Below, one piece after another: positions 18,633 to 27,501 of a stretch of 64,000 nucleotides of DNA (within the stretch, counting starts at the first letter, position 1; each line of letters starts with the position of its first letter). This stretch comes from JALHUB01 sp050010555 (lineage in GTDB: Bacteria > Chloroflexota > Dehalococcoidia > DSTF01 > JALHUB01): positions 1-64,000 of the forward strand of contig JBEKKV010000001.1 in NCBI GenBank assembly GCA_050010555.1. Direction: 5' to 3'. A program made the position numbers and the translations under genes. The notes below the pieces were generated by a model. The model was given only the letters and a program-made list of their open reading frames with translations, made no database searches and had not been told where the DNA came from.

Positions 18633-19216
18633 TGAGAACCGGCGCTGTCTTCCCTGTCCAGCGCCAGGTTCAATTCTAGCACGTTGACGCGCTTCTCGCC
18701 GAGGAAGCCCAAGTCGCGCCCTGCGGTGTTTTCTTGCACAAGGCGCATCACTTCGTCGACGTTCATATTGCGGGCCGTCGCGACGCGCGACGCCTGTGCA
18801 GCCGCGTTCGCCGGCGTGATGTCGGGGTCGAGGCCACTTCCGGAGGCTGTAACCATGTCGACCGGTATCTTGCCAATCTGAAGTCCCGGGTTTTCCGCCC
18901 GGACGTTCGCCACGTCGGTTTGAATCCTCTCGATCAAGGTAGCACTTGTCGGGCCGAGGTTCGAGGCCCCGGAGGACAGCGGGTCATAGCCGTCGCCGGC
19001 TGCGGAGGGGCGCGGATGGAAGTATTGCGGCCCGGCGAACTGCTGCCCGATGTACTTCGAGCCGACGACCTGCCCGTTCTGCTCGATGAGACTGCCGTTC
19101 GCCTTGTCGTGGAAGGCAATTTGCGCCAGCCCGGTCATCGCCAGTGGGTAGAGGAGGCCCAGGATGACCAGCGTGACAACGGAGAGTTTGATAGCAATGA
19201 GCGCGCTTTTCCACAT
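18629..19216 (-). CDS. kdpC: K+-transporting ATPase subunit KdpC
   Basis: 195 residues with one N-terminal membrane helix (TLVILGLLYPLAMTGLAQ) and an extracytoplasmic domain holding the family markers GSKYIGQQFAGPQYFHPRPS, SGASNLGPTS and SGLDPDITPANA. It begins 10 bp after kdpB and its stop overlaps the KdpD start (ATGA). KdpC stabilises the KdpFABC complex and raises its ATP affinity. Nothing unusual in length or motifs. Confidence 0.96.
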   Translation of the reverse strand: MWKSALIAIKLSVVTLVILGLLYPLAMTGLAQIAFHDKANGSLIEQNGQVVGSKYIGQQFAGPQYFHPRPSAAGDGYDPLSSGASNLGPTSATLIERIQTDVANVRAENPGLQIGKIPVDMVTASGSGLDPDITPANAAAQASRVATARNMNVDEVMRLVQENTAGRDLGFLGEKRVNVLELNLALDREDSAGSQ

Positions 19217-19226
19217 AGCTCTTATC

Positions 19227-21329
19227 CTAGTTCATCACGTGCAGCGCCACGAGAATAAGGTCGATGACCTTTATCCCCAGGAACGGAATAATCAGCCCGC
19301 CGAAACCGTACACGAACAGGTTGCGTTGCAGGACCGCCGCTGCCCCCAGCGGCCGGTACGCCACGCCCCGAAGAGCCAGCGGGATGAGACAAATGATAAT
19401 CACGGCGTTGAAGATGACTGCCGAGAGAATGGCGCTGTGCGGCGAATGCAAGTGCATGATGTTCAGGTGGCGCAGCTCCGGATAGGTCCCGGCGAAGAGG
19501 GCGGGAATAACGGCGAAGTACTTCGAGACGTCGTTGGCGATGCTGAAGGTGGTCAGGGCGCCGCGCGTCATCAGCAGTTGCTTACCGATCTCGACGATCT
19601 CGATGAGCTTGGTGGGATTGGAGTCGAGGTCGACCATGTTGCCGGCCTCCTTGGCGGCGATCGTCCCCGTGTTCATCGCCACGCCGACGTCGGCCTGGGC
19701 GAGCGCCGGCGCATCGTTGGTGCCGTCGCCGGTCATGGCGACGAGCTTCCCCTGGCCCTGCTCGTTCCGGATAAGCTCCATTTTCTTCTCCGGTGTCGCC
19801 TGCGCCAGGTAGTCGTCGACGCCTGCTTCTTTGGCGATGGCGGCGGCGGTGAGCGGGTTATCGCCCGTTATCATGACGGTGCGGATGCCCATCCTGCGCA
19901 ACTGCTCGAAGCGGTCCCTGATGCCGCCCTTGACGATGTCCTTCAGGTGGATGATGCCGATGATGTCTCGGTCGCGGGCGACGACCAGTGGCGTGCCGCC
20001 CGAGCGGGCCACGTTGCCGGCGATAAGGCTCAGAGTCGTTGGAATGATGCCACCCTGCCCCCGGACCCATTCCTCGACGGCGTCGACCGCGCCCTTGCGA
20101 ATCTGCTGCCCGTTCCAGTCGATGCCGCTCATCCGCGTCTGCGCGGAGAACGGCACGAAGGCCGCCTCCGACTCGCTGATGTGCCGGTCGCGGAAGCCGA
20201 ACTGCTTAGCCAGGACGACAATCGAGCGGCCTTCGGGCGTCTCGTCGCTGAGGGAGGCGAGTTGGGAGGCATCGGCAACGTCAGCCTCCGTGTAGTCGGC
20301 GACGGGGATAAACTCTGCCGCCTGCCGGTTGCCGAGCGTTATCGTGCCGGTCTTATCGAGGAGGAGCGTGTTCACGTCGCCCGCCGCCTCGACGGCGCGA
20401 CCGGACATGGCGAGAACGTTGTGCTGGACAAGGCGGTCCATGCCGGCGATTCCGATCGCGGAAAGCAGGCCGCCGATAGTCGTCGGCATCAGGCAGATGA
20501 GCAGCGCGATCAGGACGGTGACTGACACGCCGGCGCCGGAGTAGATGGCGTAGGCCTGAAGCGTCAACACCACCAGGACAAAGAGGAACGTGAGCCCCGC
20601 CAGGAGGATGTTGAGCGCGATCTCGTTCGGCGTCTTTTGGCGGGCCGCGCCCTCCACGAGTGCGATCATGTGATCGAGGAACGTCTGCCCCGCCTCCGCC
20701 GAGATGCGCACCTTCATCTGGTCCGAGAGCACCCGCGTGCCGCCGGTGACGGCGCTGCGGTCGCCGCCGCTCTCACGGATGACGGGCGCCGATTCGCCGG
20801 TGATGGCGGACTCGTCGACGGAGGCGATGCCCTCGATCACCTCGCCGTCGCTGGGAATCATCTCGCCAGCGCAGACCTCGACGATGTCGCCTTTGTGCAA
20901 TTGACTGGCGGGGACGACTTCCACCTTTCCATCGACGAGGCGGTTCGCCATCGTTTCCGTCTTCATCTTGCGCAGCGCGGCGGCCTGCGCTTTGCCGCGT
21001 CCCTCGGCGACCGCCTCGGCAAAGTTGGCGAAGAGGACGGTGACCCAGAGGAAGAGGGCTATGGCGCCGATGAAGCCGGCATTCGGTCCGCCCTGGACAA
21101 TCGCGCGGATGAAGTAGAACGTCGAGATGACACTGCCGATCTCGGTGACGAACATGACCGGATTGTGCAGCATTGAGCGCGGGTGCAGCTTACGGAATGC
21201 CTGCAGCGCGCCCTCGCTGACGAGGGAGGAGAGCGGCACGGTCTGGCGGCGGCGGCGCTTGGGCTCGCCGGCGTCGGGAGCGGGCGGCTCCGCGACGCTG
21301 GTATCCGGTTGCTCTGGGTCTGTCATCAT
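19227..21329 (-). CDS. kdpB: K+-transporting P-type ATPase subunit KdpB
   Basis: 700 residues. The P-type motifs are present: TGES in the actuator domain (AITGESAPV), the phosphorylated Asp in LLLDKTGTITLGN, and the hinge GDGTNDAPALAQADVGVAMN. KdpB-specific features include TPNEIALNILLAGLTFLF and MDLV-type NMVDLDSNPTKLIEIVEIGKQ (adjacent conserved pieces). TGES contains the Ser that is phosphorylated to inhibit KdpFABC in E. coli at high potassium. It starts seven bp after kdpA and supplies the energy for potassium uptake through KdpA. Confidence 0.97.
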   Translation of the reverse strand: MMTDPEQPDTSVAEPPAPDAGEPKRRRRQTVPLSSLVSEGALQAFRKLHPRSMLHNPVMFVTEIGSVISTFYFIRAIVQGGPNAGFIGAIALFLWVTVLFANFAEAVAEGRGKAQAAALRKMKTETMANRLVDGKVEVVPASQLHKGDIVEVCAGEMIPSDGEVIEGIASVDESAITGESAPVIRESGGDRSAVTGGTRVLSDQMKVRISAEAGQTFLDHMIALVEGAARQKTPNEIALNILLAGLTFLFVLVVLTLQAYAIYSGAGVSVTVLIALLICLMPTTIGGLLSAIGIAGMDRLVQHNVLAMSGRAVEAAGDVNTLLLDKTGTITLGNRQAAEFIPVADYTEADVADASQLASLSDETPEGRSIVVLAKQFGFRDRHISESEAAFVPFSAQTRMSGIDWNGQQIRKGAVDAVEEWVRGQGGIIPTTLSLIAGNVARSGGTPLVVARDRDIIGIIHLKDIVKGGIRDRFEQLRRMGIRTVMITGDNPLTAAAIAKEAGVDDYLAQATPEKKMELIRNEQGQGKLVAMTGDGTNDAPALAQADVGVAMNTGTIAAKEAGNMVDLDSNPTKLIEIVEIGKQLLMTRGALTTFSIANDVSKYFAVIPALFAGTYPELRHLNIMHLHSPHSAILSAVIFNAVIIICLIPLALRGVAYRPLGAAAVLQRNLFVYGFGGLIIPFLGIKVIDLILVALHVMN

Positions 21330-21336
21330 CTCTCCG

Positions 21337-23064
21337 TCAGAAGAGCGTTCCCGCTTGCATCAGATAGTGCTCGACAATCGGTCCCAGCGCGTAGACCGGG
21401 AAGAACGTCAGCGCGCTGACGACGATGACCGCCGCCGCCAGCAGGCCGATGAATAGGAAGCCGGTTGTCGGGAAGGTTCCCGCCGATTCCGGCACGGGCG
21501 TTTTCTTCACCATCGTGCCACCAACGGCAATCATCGGGACGAGCCAGACGAAGCGGCCGATAAGCATCGCCATGCCGAGCATGACGTTGTAGAAGCCGGT
21601 GTTCGCGCTCAGCCCGGCGAAGGCGCTGCCGTTGTTGCCGGTGGCTGACGTCGCTGCGTAGAGGACCTCGGACAGGCCGTGCGGGCCGGCGTTCAAGATT
21701 CCCGCCACGCCCGGTCCGGCCGTCGCCGCGAGCGCGCTGAAGCCAAGGATGCTGGTCTCGTGGATGAGGATCGCGATCATTATCAGCTTCATCTCGGTCG
21801 ACTCGATCTTCTTGCCCAGGTACTCGGGCGTGCGGCCGACCATCAGCCCGGCGATGAACACTGCCAGCATGGCGAAGATGAGCATGAACATGATTCCGGT
21901 GCCGACGCCGCCGAAGATGTTCTCGCCGATGGCGATGTTCAGCATCGCGGTGCCGCCGGCGAGCGGCGTCATGCTGTCCATGGAGGCGTTCACGGCGCCA
22001 CAGGAGGTGACGGTGGTCGCATTGGCGAAGAGCTCGGAGCCGTAGGTGCCGAAGCGAACCTCCTTGCCCTCCATGCTGCCGCCTGCCTGGCCGGACGTTG
22101 CGGCCTGGGTCACGCCGGCGTTGGCGATGTTCGGGTTACCGACCTGATCGCTCCAGGTCATTATGCCCAGCGAGAGGGCGAATATTGCGGCCATCGCTAG
22201 GAAAAGCGCCCACCCCTGACGCTGGTTGCCGGCGTAGCGCCCGAAGGTGTAGGTGAGCGCCGCCGGAATCGAAAGAAGGACCACTACTTCGAAGAAGTTG
22301 GTCAGCGGCGTTGGGTTCTCGAATGGATGCGCGGAGTTGGCGTTGAAAAAGCCGCCGCCGTTCGTGCCGAAGAGCTTGATCGCCTCCTGCGACGCGACCG
22401 GGCCGCGCGCTATCGTCTGCGTCGCACCTTCGACTGTGTGGGCGATGGCCGGCCCGCCGAGGGTCTGGACCATTCCCGACGCCATGAAGAATATGCCGAT
22501 GATAATCGCTCCGGGCAGGAGGACCCACAGGCACGCGCGCGTCAGGTCAACCCAGAAGTTGCCAACGTTTTCGGCCGAGTGACGCGTCAGGCCGCGAATA
22601 AGCGCCATGGCGACGGCGATCCCCGTTCCCGCGGACAGGAAGTTCTGCCAGGTAAAGGCCAACATCTGCGAGAAGTAGCTGGCGGCCGTCTCCGGGACGT
22701 ACGACTGCCAGTTGGTGTTGGTGACGAAGCTCGCGGCGGTATTGAAAGCGAGATCGGGGCGCATGCCCGGCGCGTCGAGGGGGTTCCAGGGGTGGAAGTG
22801 CTGGAGACGCAAGATCAGGTAGACGATGACGATGCCACAGAAGTTGAACAGCAGCATGTCGATGGTGTAGCGCGTCCAGCGGCATTCGTGACGTGGGTTG
22901 ACGCCGATGACGGCGTAGATGCGGTTCTCGACGGGTCGGAGAACAGGATCGAGGGGAGTCGATTCGCCGGAGAAGACGCGCGCCATGTACGCGCCCAGGG
23001 GACGGGTCAGCGCGGCAATGACGGCAAAGAATGCGAGGAACTGCAGGATTCCAAATGCGGACAC
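21337..23064 (-). CDS. kdpA: K+-transporting ATPase subunit KdpA
   Basis: 575 residues, GTG start. About ten membrane helices in the SKT-family pattern with four pore loops. Selectivity-filter regions are recognisable: TNTNWQSYVPE, FGTNGGGFFNANSAHPFENP, TSCGAVNASMDSM and SATGNNGSAFAGL. The start shares its first base with the last base of the kdpF stop (TAGTG). It is the high-affinity potassium-binding subunit. Confidence 0.97.
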   Translation of the reverse strand: MSAFGILQFLAFFAVIAALTRPLGAYMARVFSGESTPLDPVLRPVENRIYAVIGVNPRHECRWTRYTIDMLLFNFCGIVIVYLILRLQHFHPWNPLDAPGMRPDLAFNTAASFVTNTNWQSYVPETAASYFSQMLAFTWQNFLSAGTGIAVAMALIRGLTRHSAENVGNFWVDLTRACLWVLLPGAIIIGIFFMASGMVQTLGGPAIAHTVEGATQTIARGPVASQEAIKLFGTNGGGFFNANSAHPFENPTPLTNFFEVVVLLSIPAALTYTFGRYAGNQRQGWALFLAMAAIFALSLGIMTWSDQVGNPNIANAGVTQAATSGQAGGSMEGKEVRFGTYGSELFANATTVTSCGAVNASMDSMTPLAGGTAMLNIAIGENIFGGVGTGIMFMLIFAMLAVFIAGLMVGRTPEYLGKKIESTEMKLIMIAILIHETSILGFSALAATAGPGVAGILNAGPHGLSEVLYAATSATGNNGSAFAGLSANTGFYNVMLGMAMLIGRFVWLVPMIAVGGTMVKKTPVPESAGTFPTTGFLFIGLLAAAVIVVSALTFFPVYALGPIVEHYLMQAGTLF

Positions 23065-23153
23065 TACAGCTTCTCAGGTCTGATAAGCGCGTACAGCAGG
23101 TAGAGCATCACGAGGAAAGCGATGATCCCTACGATGAGATAATCGAAGTTCAT
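23064..23153 (-). CDS. kdpF: KdpF small membrane subunit
   Basis: 29 residues, essentially one membrane helix: MNFDYLIVGIIAFLVMLYLL followed by YALIRPEKL. The ending (Y-A-L-x-R-P-E-K/R-L/F) is the KdpF hallmark. It overlaps kdpA by one base. A GGGGGAGCG stretch serves as ribosome site. KdpF is a lipid-like stabiliser of the KdpFABC complex. Confidence 0.92.
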   Translation of the reverse strand: MNFDYLIVGIIAFLVMLYLLYALIRPEKL

Positions 23154-23168
23154 CGCTCCCCCTTCTAG

Positions 23169-23252
23169 CTAAATGCGATCAATTGCGAATACTAGCACAC
23201 CAGCGAGGGCCATGAACACTGTAGCGATAACTATCATGATTATGTCAGCCAT
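23169..23252 (-). CDS. 27-residue membrane micro-protein in kdp leader
   Basis: MADIIMIVIATVFMALAGVL then VFAIDRI: one hydrophobic helix with an acidic start and a D-R-I end. Its ATG overlaps the stop of the 98-residue gene before it, and kdpF follows after 15 bp, so it is embedded in the operon with coupled translation. Similar one-helix ORFs ending in a C/I-D-R motif sit upstream of kdpF in some other bacteria, to my recollection. It is not KdpF itself, which is the next gene. Function unknown; a regulatory or assembly peptide of KdpFABC is an inference. Confidence 0.65.
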   Translation of the reverse strand: MADIIMIVIATVFMALAGVLVFAIDRI

Positions 23253-23541
23253 CAGCTTGCTCCTGCCTCCCGTCCGGTTGGGCTGCTGCCTTCCTCTTGA
23301 CGCGCAGCACAATCGATGTTCCGGTTGTCCGCGTCTCCACGTCCAGGCAGTATTCCTCCGTCAGGCGCCGGGTCATCGCCTCGGCAAATCGGGCGCCTTC
23401 CGGGTCGTCGACGCCGTGCGAGATCGTCACGCTTTCGATGACGGATGGATCAGCCGCCAGAAGCGCTTCGCAGGCCGCCCAGACGAGCCCGCGGATCGCT
23501 TGCTGAGTGCTTTGCGCTGTTGCTGTCCTGTCGCTGGCCAT
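23245..23541 (-). CDS. Uncharacterised 98-residue protein leading the kdp operon
   Basis: A soluble alpha/beta-type small protein with no family I can name. Residues about 12-45 are helical (QAIRGLVWAACEALLAA), then VIESVTISHGVDDPEGARF, a second helix (AEAMTRRLTEEY) and a C-terminal beta stretch (SIVLRVKRK). The only Cys are one in the first helix and one near residue 63. A GGAGGTGG ribosome site lies 10 bases before the ATG. It is the first gene of the kdp transcript and overlaps the micro-protein gene. Codon use looks like its neighbours. It may be a potassium-response accessory protein, but nothing in the sequence proves that. Confidence 0.7.
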   Translation of the reverse strand: MASDRTATAQSTQQAIRGLVWAACEALLAADPSVIESVTISHGVDDPEGARFAEAMTRRLTEEYCLDVETRTTGTSIVLRVKRKAAAQPDGRQEQADG

Positions 23542-23596
23542 TTTCGCGCCACCTCCACTCCAGGTTCCACGTTGATTCTCGCGCGTGACACATCAA

Positions 23597-23618
23597 CGCC
23601 GCCTAAACAAAGGCGGCG
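23597..23618 (-). promoter_or_regulatory. Stem-loop in the kdp operon leader
   Basis: CGCCGCC (23597-23603) pairs with GGCGGCG (23612-23618) around an 8-nt A-rich loop, about 55 bp before the first kdp-operon start. It may be an operator, a leader hairpin or the end of the upstream gene's transcript. I could not assign a convincing -35/-10 pair nearby. Confidence 0.4.
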
Positions 23619-23739
23619 CTACGCTTAACATTTGCTCAATATGATGGTGATGAGGCGGGCTTCAGTTGCGAGCGTGTGTGGGGGCGAGTTGAGGGCCGAT
23701 TGTCGTCGGCGATGGCGGGTCGTGTGGCGGGCAGGCCGC

Positions 23740-24174
23740 CTACTCGAATCGGATGGTGAAGCTATACATCCCCATTGAGCATACCCCCTTGAGCGTCGAT
23801 CCCGCTTGCTGAGGAGGCACGTTGACCTCGGTCTCTCCCGTCGGCGGCAATTGTGTTTGGTAGCCGAGCTTTGGGATGCTGAGCGACGACGAGCAGTCGA
23901 AATCGCCGTTGGTCTTGATCTTCAGGGTGGTTGGCAGGTTCGCTCTTGCGACGGTGTCCCGCGGGCTGTAGCCGTTCCCGGCCGCGATCTCCACGGTCTG
24001 GTTTCCGCTGGCGGTGGACACGCTGCTCTGCCCCGCATCTCCCGCTTTCCCACCCTGTCGAATGACCATGACTGTAGCTACGGCCGAAACGACGACGGCA
24101 GCAGCGAGCCACGCCAGTATCATCGGCGTCCGCAGGTTCTTTTCGTTCTTCGCCATGTCGCTTCTGCCTTTCAT
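23740..24174 (-). CDS. Membrane-anchored cupredoxin-like protein
   Basis: 144 residues if the ATG at 24174 is used (it overlaps the preceding stop, ATGA); an internal ATG at 24156 is also possible. One N-terminal membrane helix (MILAWLAAAVVVSAVATVMV), then a Ser/Gly linker and a beta-sandwich domain of about 90 residues. The domain has the Cupredoxin_1 pattern: early DCSSSLSIPKLG and late GVCSMGMYSFTIRF. The Cys and Met residues there are candidate copper ligands. It is coupled to the HMA/TauE transporter gene, a pairing typical of copper or heavy-metal handling. Confidence 0.8.
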   Translation of the reverse strand: MKGRSDMAKNEKNLRTPMILAWLAAAVVVSAVATVMVIRQGGKAGDAGQSSVSTASGNQTVEIAAGNGYSPRDTVARANLPTTLKIKTNGDFDCSSSLSIPKLGYQTQLPPTGETEVNVPPQQAGSTLKGVCSMGMYSFTIRFE

Positions 24175-25200
24175 GAGCTGAATAGCGGGTTGATCACGCC
24201 GACCGCTGCCAGGCTGTTGATAGCATTGAAGATCGCGAAGAAGATCACCAGCAGTCCAACGGACTTGAAGAAGACACCCTCATATTCCTTCGTGTTGACC
24301 GCCACCGACGTAAAGCTCAACAGCCCCAGCACGGGAAGCGTACCCAGGGCGAAGAAGAGCATCGTCAGAGCGCCGGTAATGGCGCTGCCGGTTGACACGG
24401 CATAGAACTGCATCGCTTGAGTGAAGCCGCACGGCAGGAAGAACGTCGCGCCGCCCACCAGCGCCGGCGCGACGGTGCTGCTGAAGCCGGCAGTGCCCAA
24501 GGCCCTGTTCGATATGAATCTCGGCATCGAAGGTTGAAGCCGGCGTGCCCAGGGGAACACGTCCAACAGATTGACACCGATTGCGAGCATGAGCAGAGCG
24601 ACGGTCAAGGTCAGTATGAACGTCCCCGTGGACTGCAGGCGAAGCGCTGAGCCGAGAAGGCCGATCGCGCCGCCCAGGACGAAGAATGACGCTACACGGC
24701 CAGCATGGAACAAGGCCTGTGGTTTCGCCCTGTGCCCCGACCGCGCGAAGGTCGCGGATATCGAGAGGACAAGGCCGCCGACCAGCGCCGCGCAGGTAGA
24801 AAGGGACGCGGCCACTCCGACCACGAAGGCTGTGCCATAGGTGCTGGCATTCCCGCTGGCAAGACCGCCGACGCCCAGAGATCGCATCAGGACGAAAAGG
24901 GCGACGCAACTGATGGCGGCGGGAACAGCGACGCCAAACTCGTCCCAGCCGATATGTCTCTGTTGTATGGTCGTTGATAGCGAGTGTTGGGAGAGTGCCT
25001 TTGAGAGCTCTTCAGCGATTTCCTCGGGTGGCTTGTCTCCAAAGTCGCCCCGAACTCGAACGGATCGCGTCCGCAGACTGGCCCTGGCGGAAACTACCCT
25101 TCGGACACTTCGCCAGCTCGCTCTCACAGAGAAGAACGCATGCCTTGCAGTGCATGCCATCGACGAAGAAGGTGTACGTTCGGATGCCCGCGGTTGCCAT
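24171..25200 (-). pseudogene. HMA + TauE/SafE-like heavy-metal transporter with a frameshift
   Basis: The gene is readable only by joining two frames. From the ATG at 25200 one frame gives a heavy-metal-associated domain (TYTFFVDGMHCKACVLLCES, with the metal-binding GMHCKAC). Around 25089-25106 the match to the HMA fold moves to the next frame (VVSARASLRTRSVRVRGDFGD). That frame continues through a six-to-seven-helix membrane domain of the TauE/SafE or UreH/CcdA-like type, with FFLPCGFTQAMQ as conserved core. The N-terminal codons of the long frame upstream of the shift are the out-of-frame shadow of the HMA domain. Either a one-base indel inactivates the first domain or the base call is wrong. 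It is translated ahead of the cupredoxin gene. Confidence 0.75.
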
Positions 25201-25366
25201 GCGCCCCTGCCTCTCGCTGCCCGCCGGAAGGCCACCAACTCTATAGGAATAGTACCATTGTAGCCGCCGCTCGAGTTCTGTCAACTCTCGATGTCTATAT
25301 TCTGACGGGCGAGATGGATTGGCTGGACGGAGGGAGACGCGATGTCGAATGCCAGCGAGGCCGGCG

Positions 25367-27439
25367 TCAGGAGGGCTTCGTTTCCTCTTTCGCCTTATCG
25401 ATGATCTTCTGCGCCAGGTGCGCCGGCACTTCCTCGTAGTGGTCGAACTCCAGGGCGAAGTGGCCGCGACCCTGCGTTATCGAGCGCAAGTCGGTCGCGT
25501 AGTGCTGCACCTCTGCCAGCGGGACAAGCGCATCGATGACGCTGTAGCCGTCCTGCGGTGATATGCCCAGCACCTTCGCCCGCTTGCTGTTCAGGTCGCC
25601 CATGGCGTCGCCGGTGTTGGCCTCGGGGACTGTGACGCGAAGAGTCATAATGGGCTCGACGAGGATGGGCCGGCCCTGGTTCACGCCCTGCCTGAGGGCC
25701 GACGAGCCGGCTATCTTGAATGCCATTTCCGAAGAGTCGACCGGGTGCTCCTTGCCATCGTAGAGCGTGACCTTGACGTCGACGAGGGGGTAACGGGCGA
25801 TTACGCCCTCCTGCATCGCCTCGAGGACGCCCTTCTCGACCGCCGGTATGTACGTCTTCGGCACCACACCGCCGACGACCTTGTCCTCGAACTGGAAGCC
25901 GCTACCCCGCGGCAAAGGCTCCAGCTTTAGCGCTACGCGCGCGTACTGGCCGTGGCCGCCGGTCTGCTTCTTATGCGTGTACTCCGAAGTGCTGGCCGCC
26001 GTTATCGTTTCCTTGTACGGCACTTTGGGCGTAGTCAGCTCCAGGCCGACGCCGAACTTGCGCTGCACCTTCTCGACCGTCACCTCCAGGTGCGGCTCGC
26101 CGAGGCCCGATATCACCGTCTCGTTCGTATCCGCGTCGCGGCGGACGCGCAGCGTCGGGTCCTCTTCGAGGATGCGGTTGAGCGCCGTGCCCATCTTGTC
26201 GAGGTCGGCCTTCGTCTTCGGGTGGACGGCGGCGCTGTAAGCGGGCGTCGGGAACGTTATCGGCGGCAGGACGAGCGGCTTCTCCTTCGTCGCCAGCGTG
26301 TCGCCGGTTGAAGTCTCCGCGAGCTTCGACAGGGCGCCGATGTCGCCGGCGACGAACTGGGGTATCGGCTCCTGCGCCTTCCCCCGCACGATGAAGAGTT
26401 GGCCGATTCGCTCCATGGCGGATTTATTCGAGTTCCAGGCCTGGGAGTCGCCCTTGAGGACGCCGGAGTAGACGCGCAGGTAGGTGAGCTTGCCGACGTA
26501 GGGGTCGGCCGTCGTCTTGAAGACGAGCGCCGCAAGCGGGCCGGCCGGATCGGCCTTCACGTCCTCTTCCTGGCCGGTCGAGGCGTTGTTCGCCTTGATC
26601 GGCGGCCGCTCTTTCGGCGACGGGAAGTGGGCGGCGAGCGTGTCGAGCAGCGGCGCGGTGCCGATGTTCTTAGCCGCCGCGCCGACCAGCACGGGCACGA
26701 CGGCGCCGGAAGCGATGCCACTACGCAGGCCACGCGTCAGCTCTTCCGCCGTGAGCTCCGTGCCGTCGAGGTACTTCGTCAGAAGCTCGTCGTCAGTCTC
26801 GGCGACGGCTTCCACGAGCTGTTCGCGGTAGCGCGTCGCCTGGTCGGACAGCGAGTCGGGCACGGGGCCCTCCGTGCCTTTCTCGCCGACATATTCCTTC
26901 ATAGCCAGCAGGTCGACGACGCCGCTGAAGGAGCTCTGGGCGCCGATGGGGACCTGGAGAGGGACGCATTTCTTGCCGAAGAAGGACTGTACCTGGGCGA
27001 GCGCCTGCGCGAAGTCGGCGTTCTCACGGTCCATGCGGTCGATGAGCACCGCGCGGGGCATACCCAACGCGTCGGCGGCGGCCCAGGACGTCTCGGTGCC
27101 GACCTCGACTCCGGCAGAGGCGTCGACGAGGACGACGGCGGCGTCGGCGGCCTGGACGGCGGCGCGCAGCTCGCCGGCGAAGTCCGCGTAGCCGGGCGCG
27201 TCGATGATGTTTATCTTCTTGGCCTTCCACTCGCAGGGAAGGAGGGAGAGGTTGATGCTTATGGTGCGCTTGACTTCGTCGGGATCGTAGTCGGAGGTGG
27301 TGGTGCCGTCTTCGACGCGGCCGAGGCGGTTGATGGCGCCGCTGGCGAAGAGGATGGCCTCGGCGAGGGTGGTCTTGCCGGTGCCGCCGTGGCCGATGAG
27401 GACGACGTTACGGATATCCTCTGTCTTGTACTCTTTCAT
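25367..27439 (-). CDS. Elongation factor G paralogue (FusA2-like)
   Basis: 690 residues with all five EF-G domains: GTPase (1-280), domain II with GPLAALVFKTTADPYVGKL, domain III, domain IV (GGVVPKTYIPAVEKG) and domain V (GDAMGDLNSKRAKVLG). The G1 loop is intact (GHGGTGKT), but switch I reads RTISI instead of RGITI. G3 is DAPGY instead of DxPGH, so the catalytic His position is Tyr, and G4 is DRMD instead of NKMD. These fit the EF-G-like/FusA2 branch rather than housekeeping FusA, which normally sits in the str operon and is absent here. Its activity is probably specialised translation or ribosome handling; that is inferred. Confidence 0.9.
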   Translation of the reverse strand: MKEYKTEDIRNVVLIGHGGTGKTTLAEAILFASGAINRLGRVEDGTTTSDYDPDEVKRTISINLSLLPCEWKAKKINIIDAPGYADFAGELRAAVQAADAAVVLVDASAGVEVGTETSWAAADALGMPRAVLIDRMDRENADFAQALAQVQSFFGKKCVPLQVPIGAQSSFSGVVDLLAMKEYVGEKGTEGPVPDSLSDQATRYREQLVEAVAETDDELLTKYLDGTELTAEELTRGLRSGIASGAVVPVLVGAAAKNIGTAPLLDTLAAHFPSPKERPPIKANNASTGQEEDVKADPAGPLAALVFKTTADPYVGKLTYLRVYSGVLKGDSQAWNSNKSAMERIGQLFIVRGKAQEPIPQFVAGDIGALSKLAETSTGDTLATKEKPLVLPPITFPTPAYSAAVHPKTKADLDKMGTALNRILEEDPTLRVRRDADTNETVISGLGEPHLEVTVEKVQRKFGVGLELTTPKVPYKETITAASTSEYTHKKQTGGHGQYARVALKLEPLPRGSGFQFEDKVVGGVVPKTYIPAVEKGVLEAMQEGVIARYPLVDVKVTLYDGKEHPVDSSEMAFKIAGSSALRQGVNQGRPILVEPIMTLRVTVPEANTGDAMGDLNSKRAKVLGISPQDGYSVIDALVPLAEVQHYATDLRSITQGRGHFALEFDHYEEVPAHLAQKIIDKAKEETKPS

Positions 27440-27472
27440 GGGGGGATACTCCTGTGCCCGGGCTGCAGGGGT

Positions 27473-27501
27473 ATGTTAAACGAATGGGGGAGCAGGGGCA
27501 A
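27473..27501 (-). promoter_or_regulatory. Possible promoter of the EF-G paralogue
   Basis: On the minus strand TTGCCC (27496-27501), a 17-bp spacer and TAACAT (27473-27478) lie 34 bp before the ATG. Three mismatches in total to the sigma-70 consensus, so this is a moderate candidate. Confidence 0.35.

Noticed and set aside
19164..20525. Long open frame on the plus strand opposite kdpB
   Set aside because: It is the antisense shadow of kdpB in a GC-rich genome: Asp/His/Arg-rich with no motif and no ribosome site.
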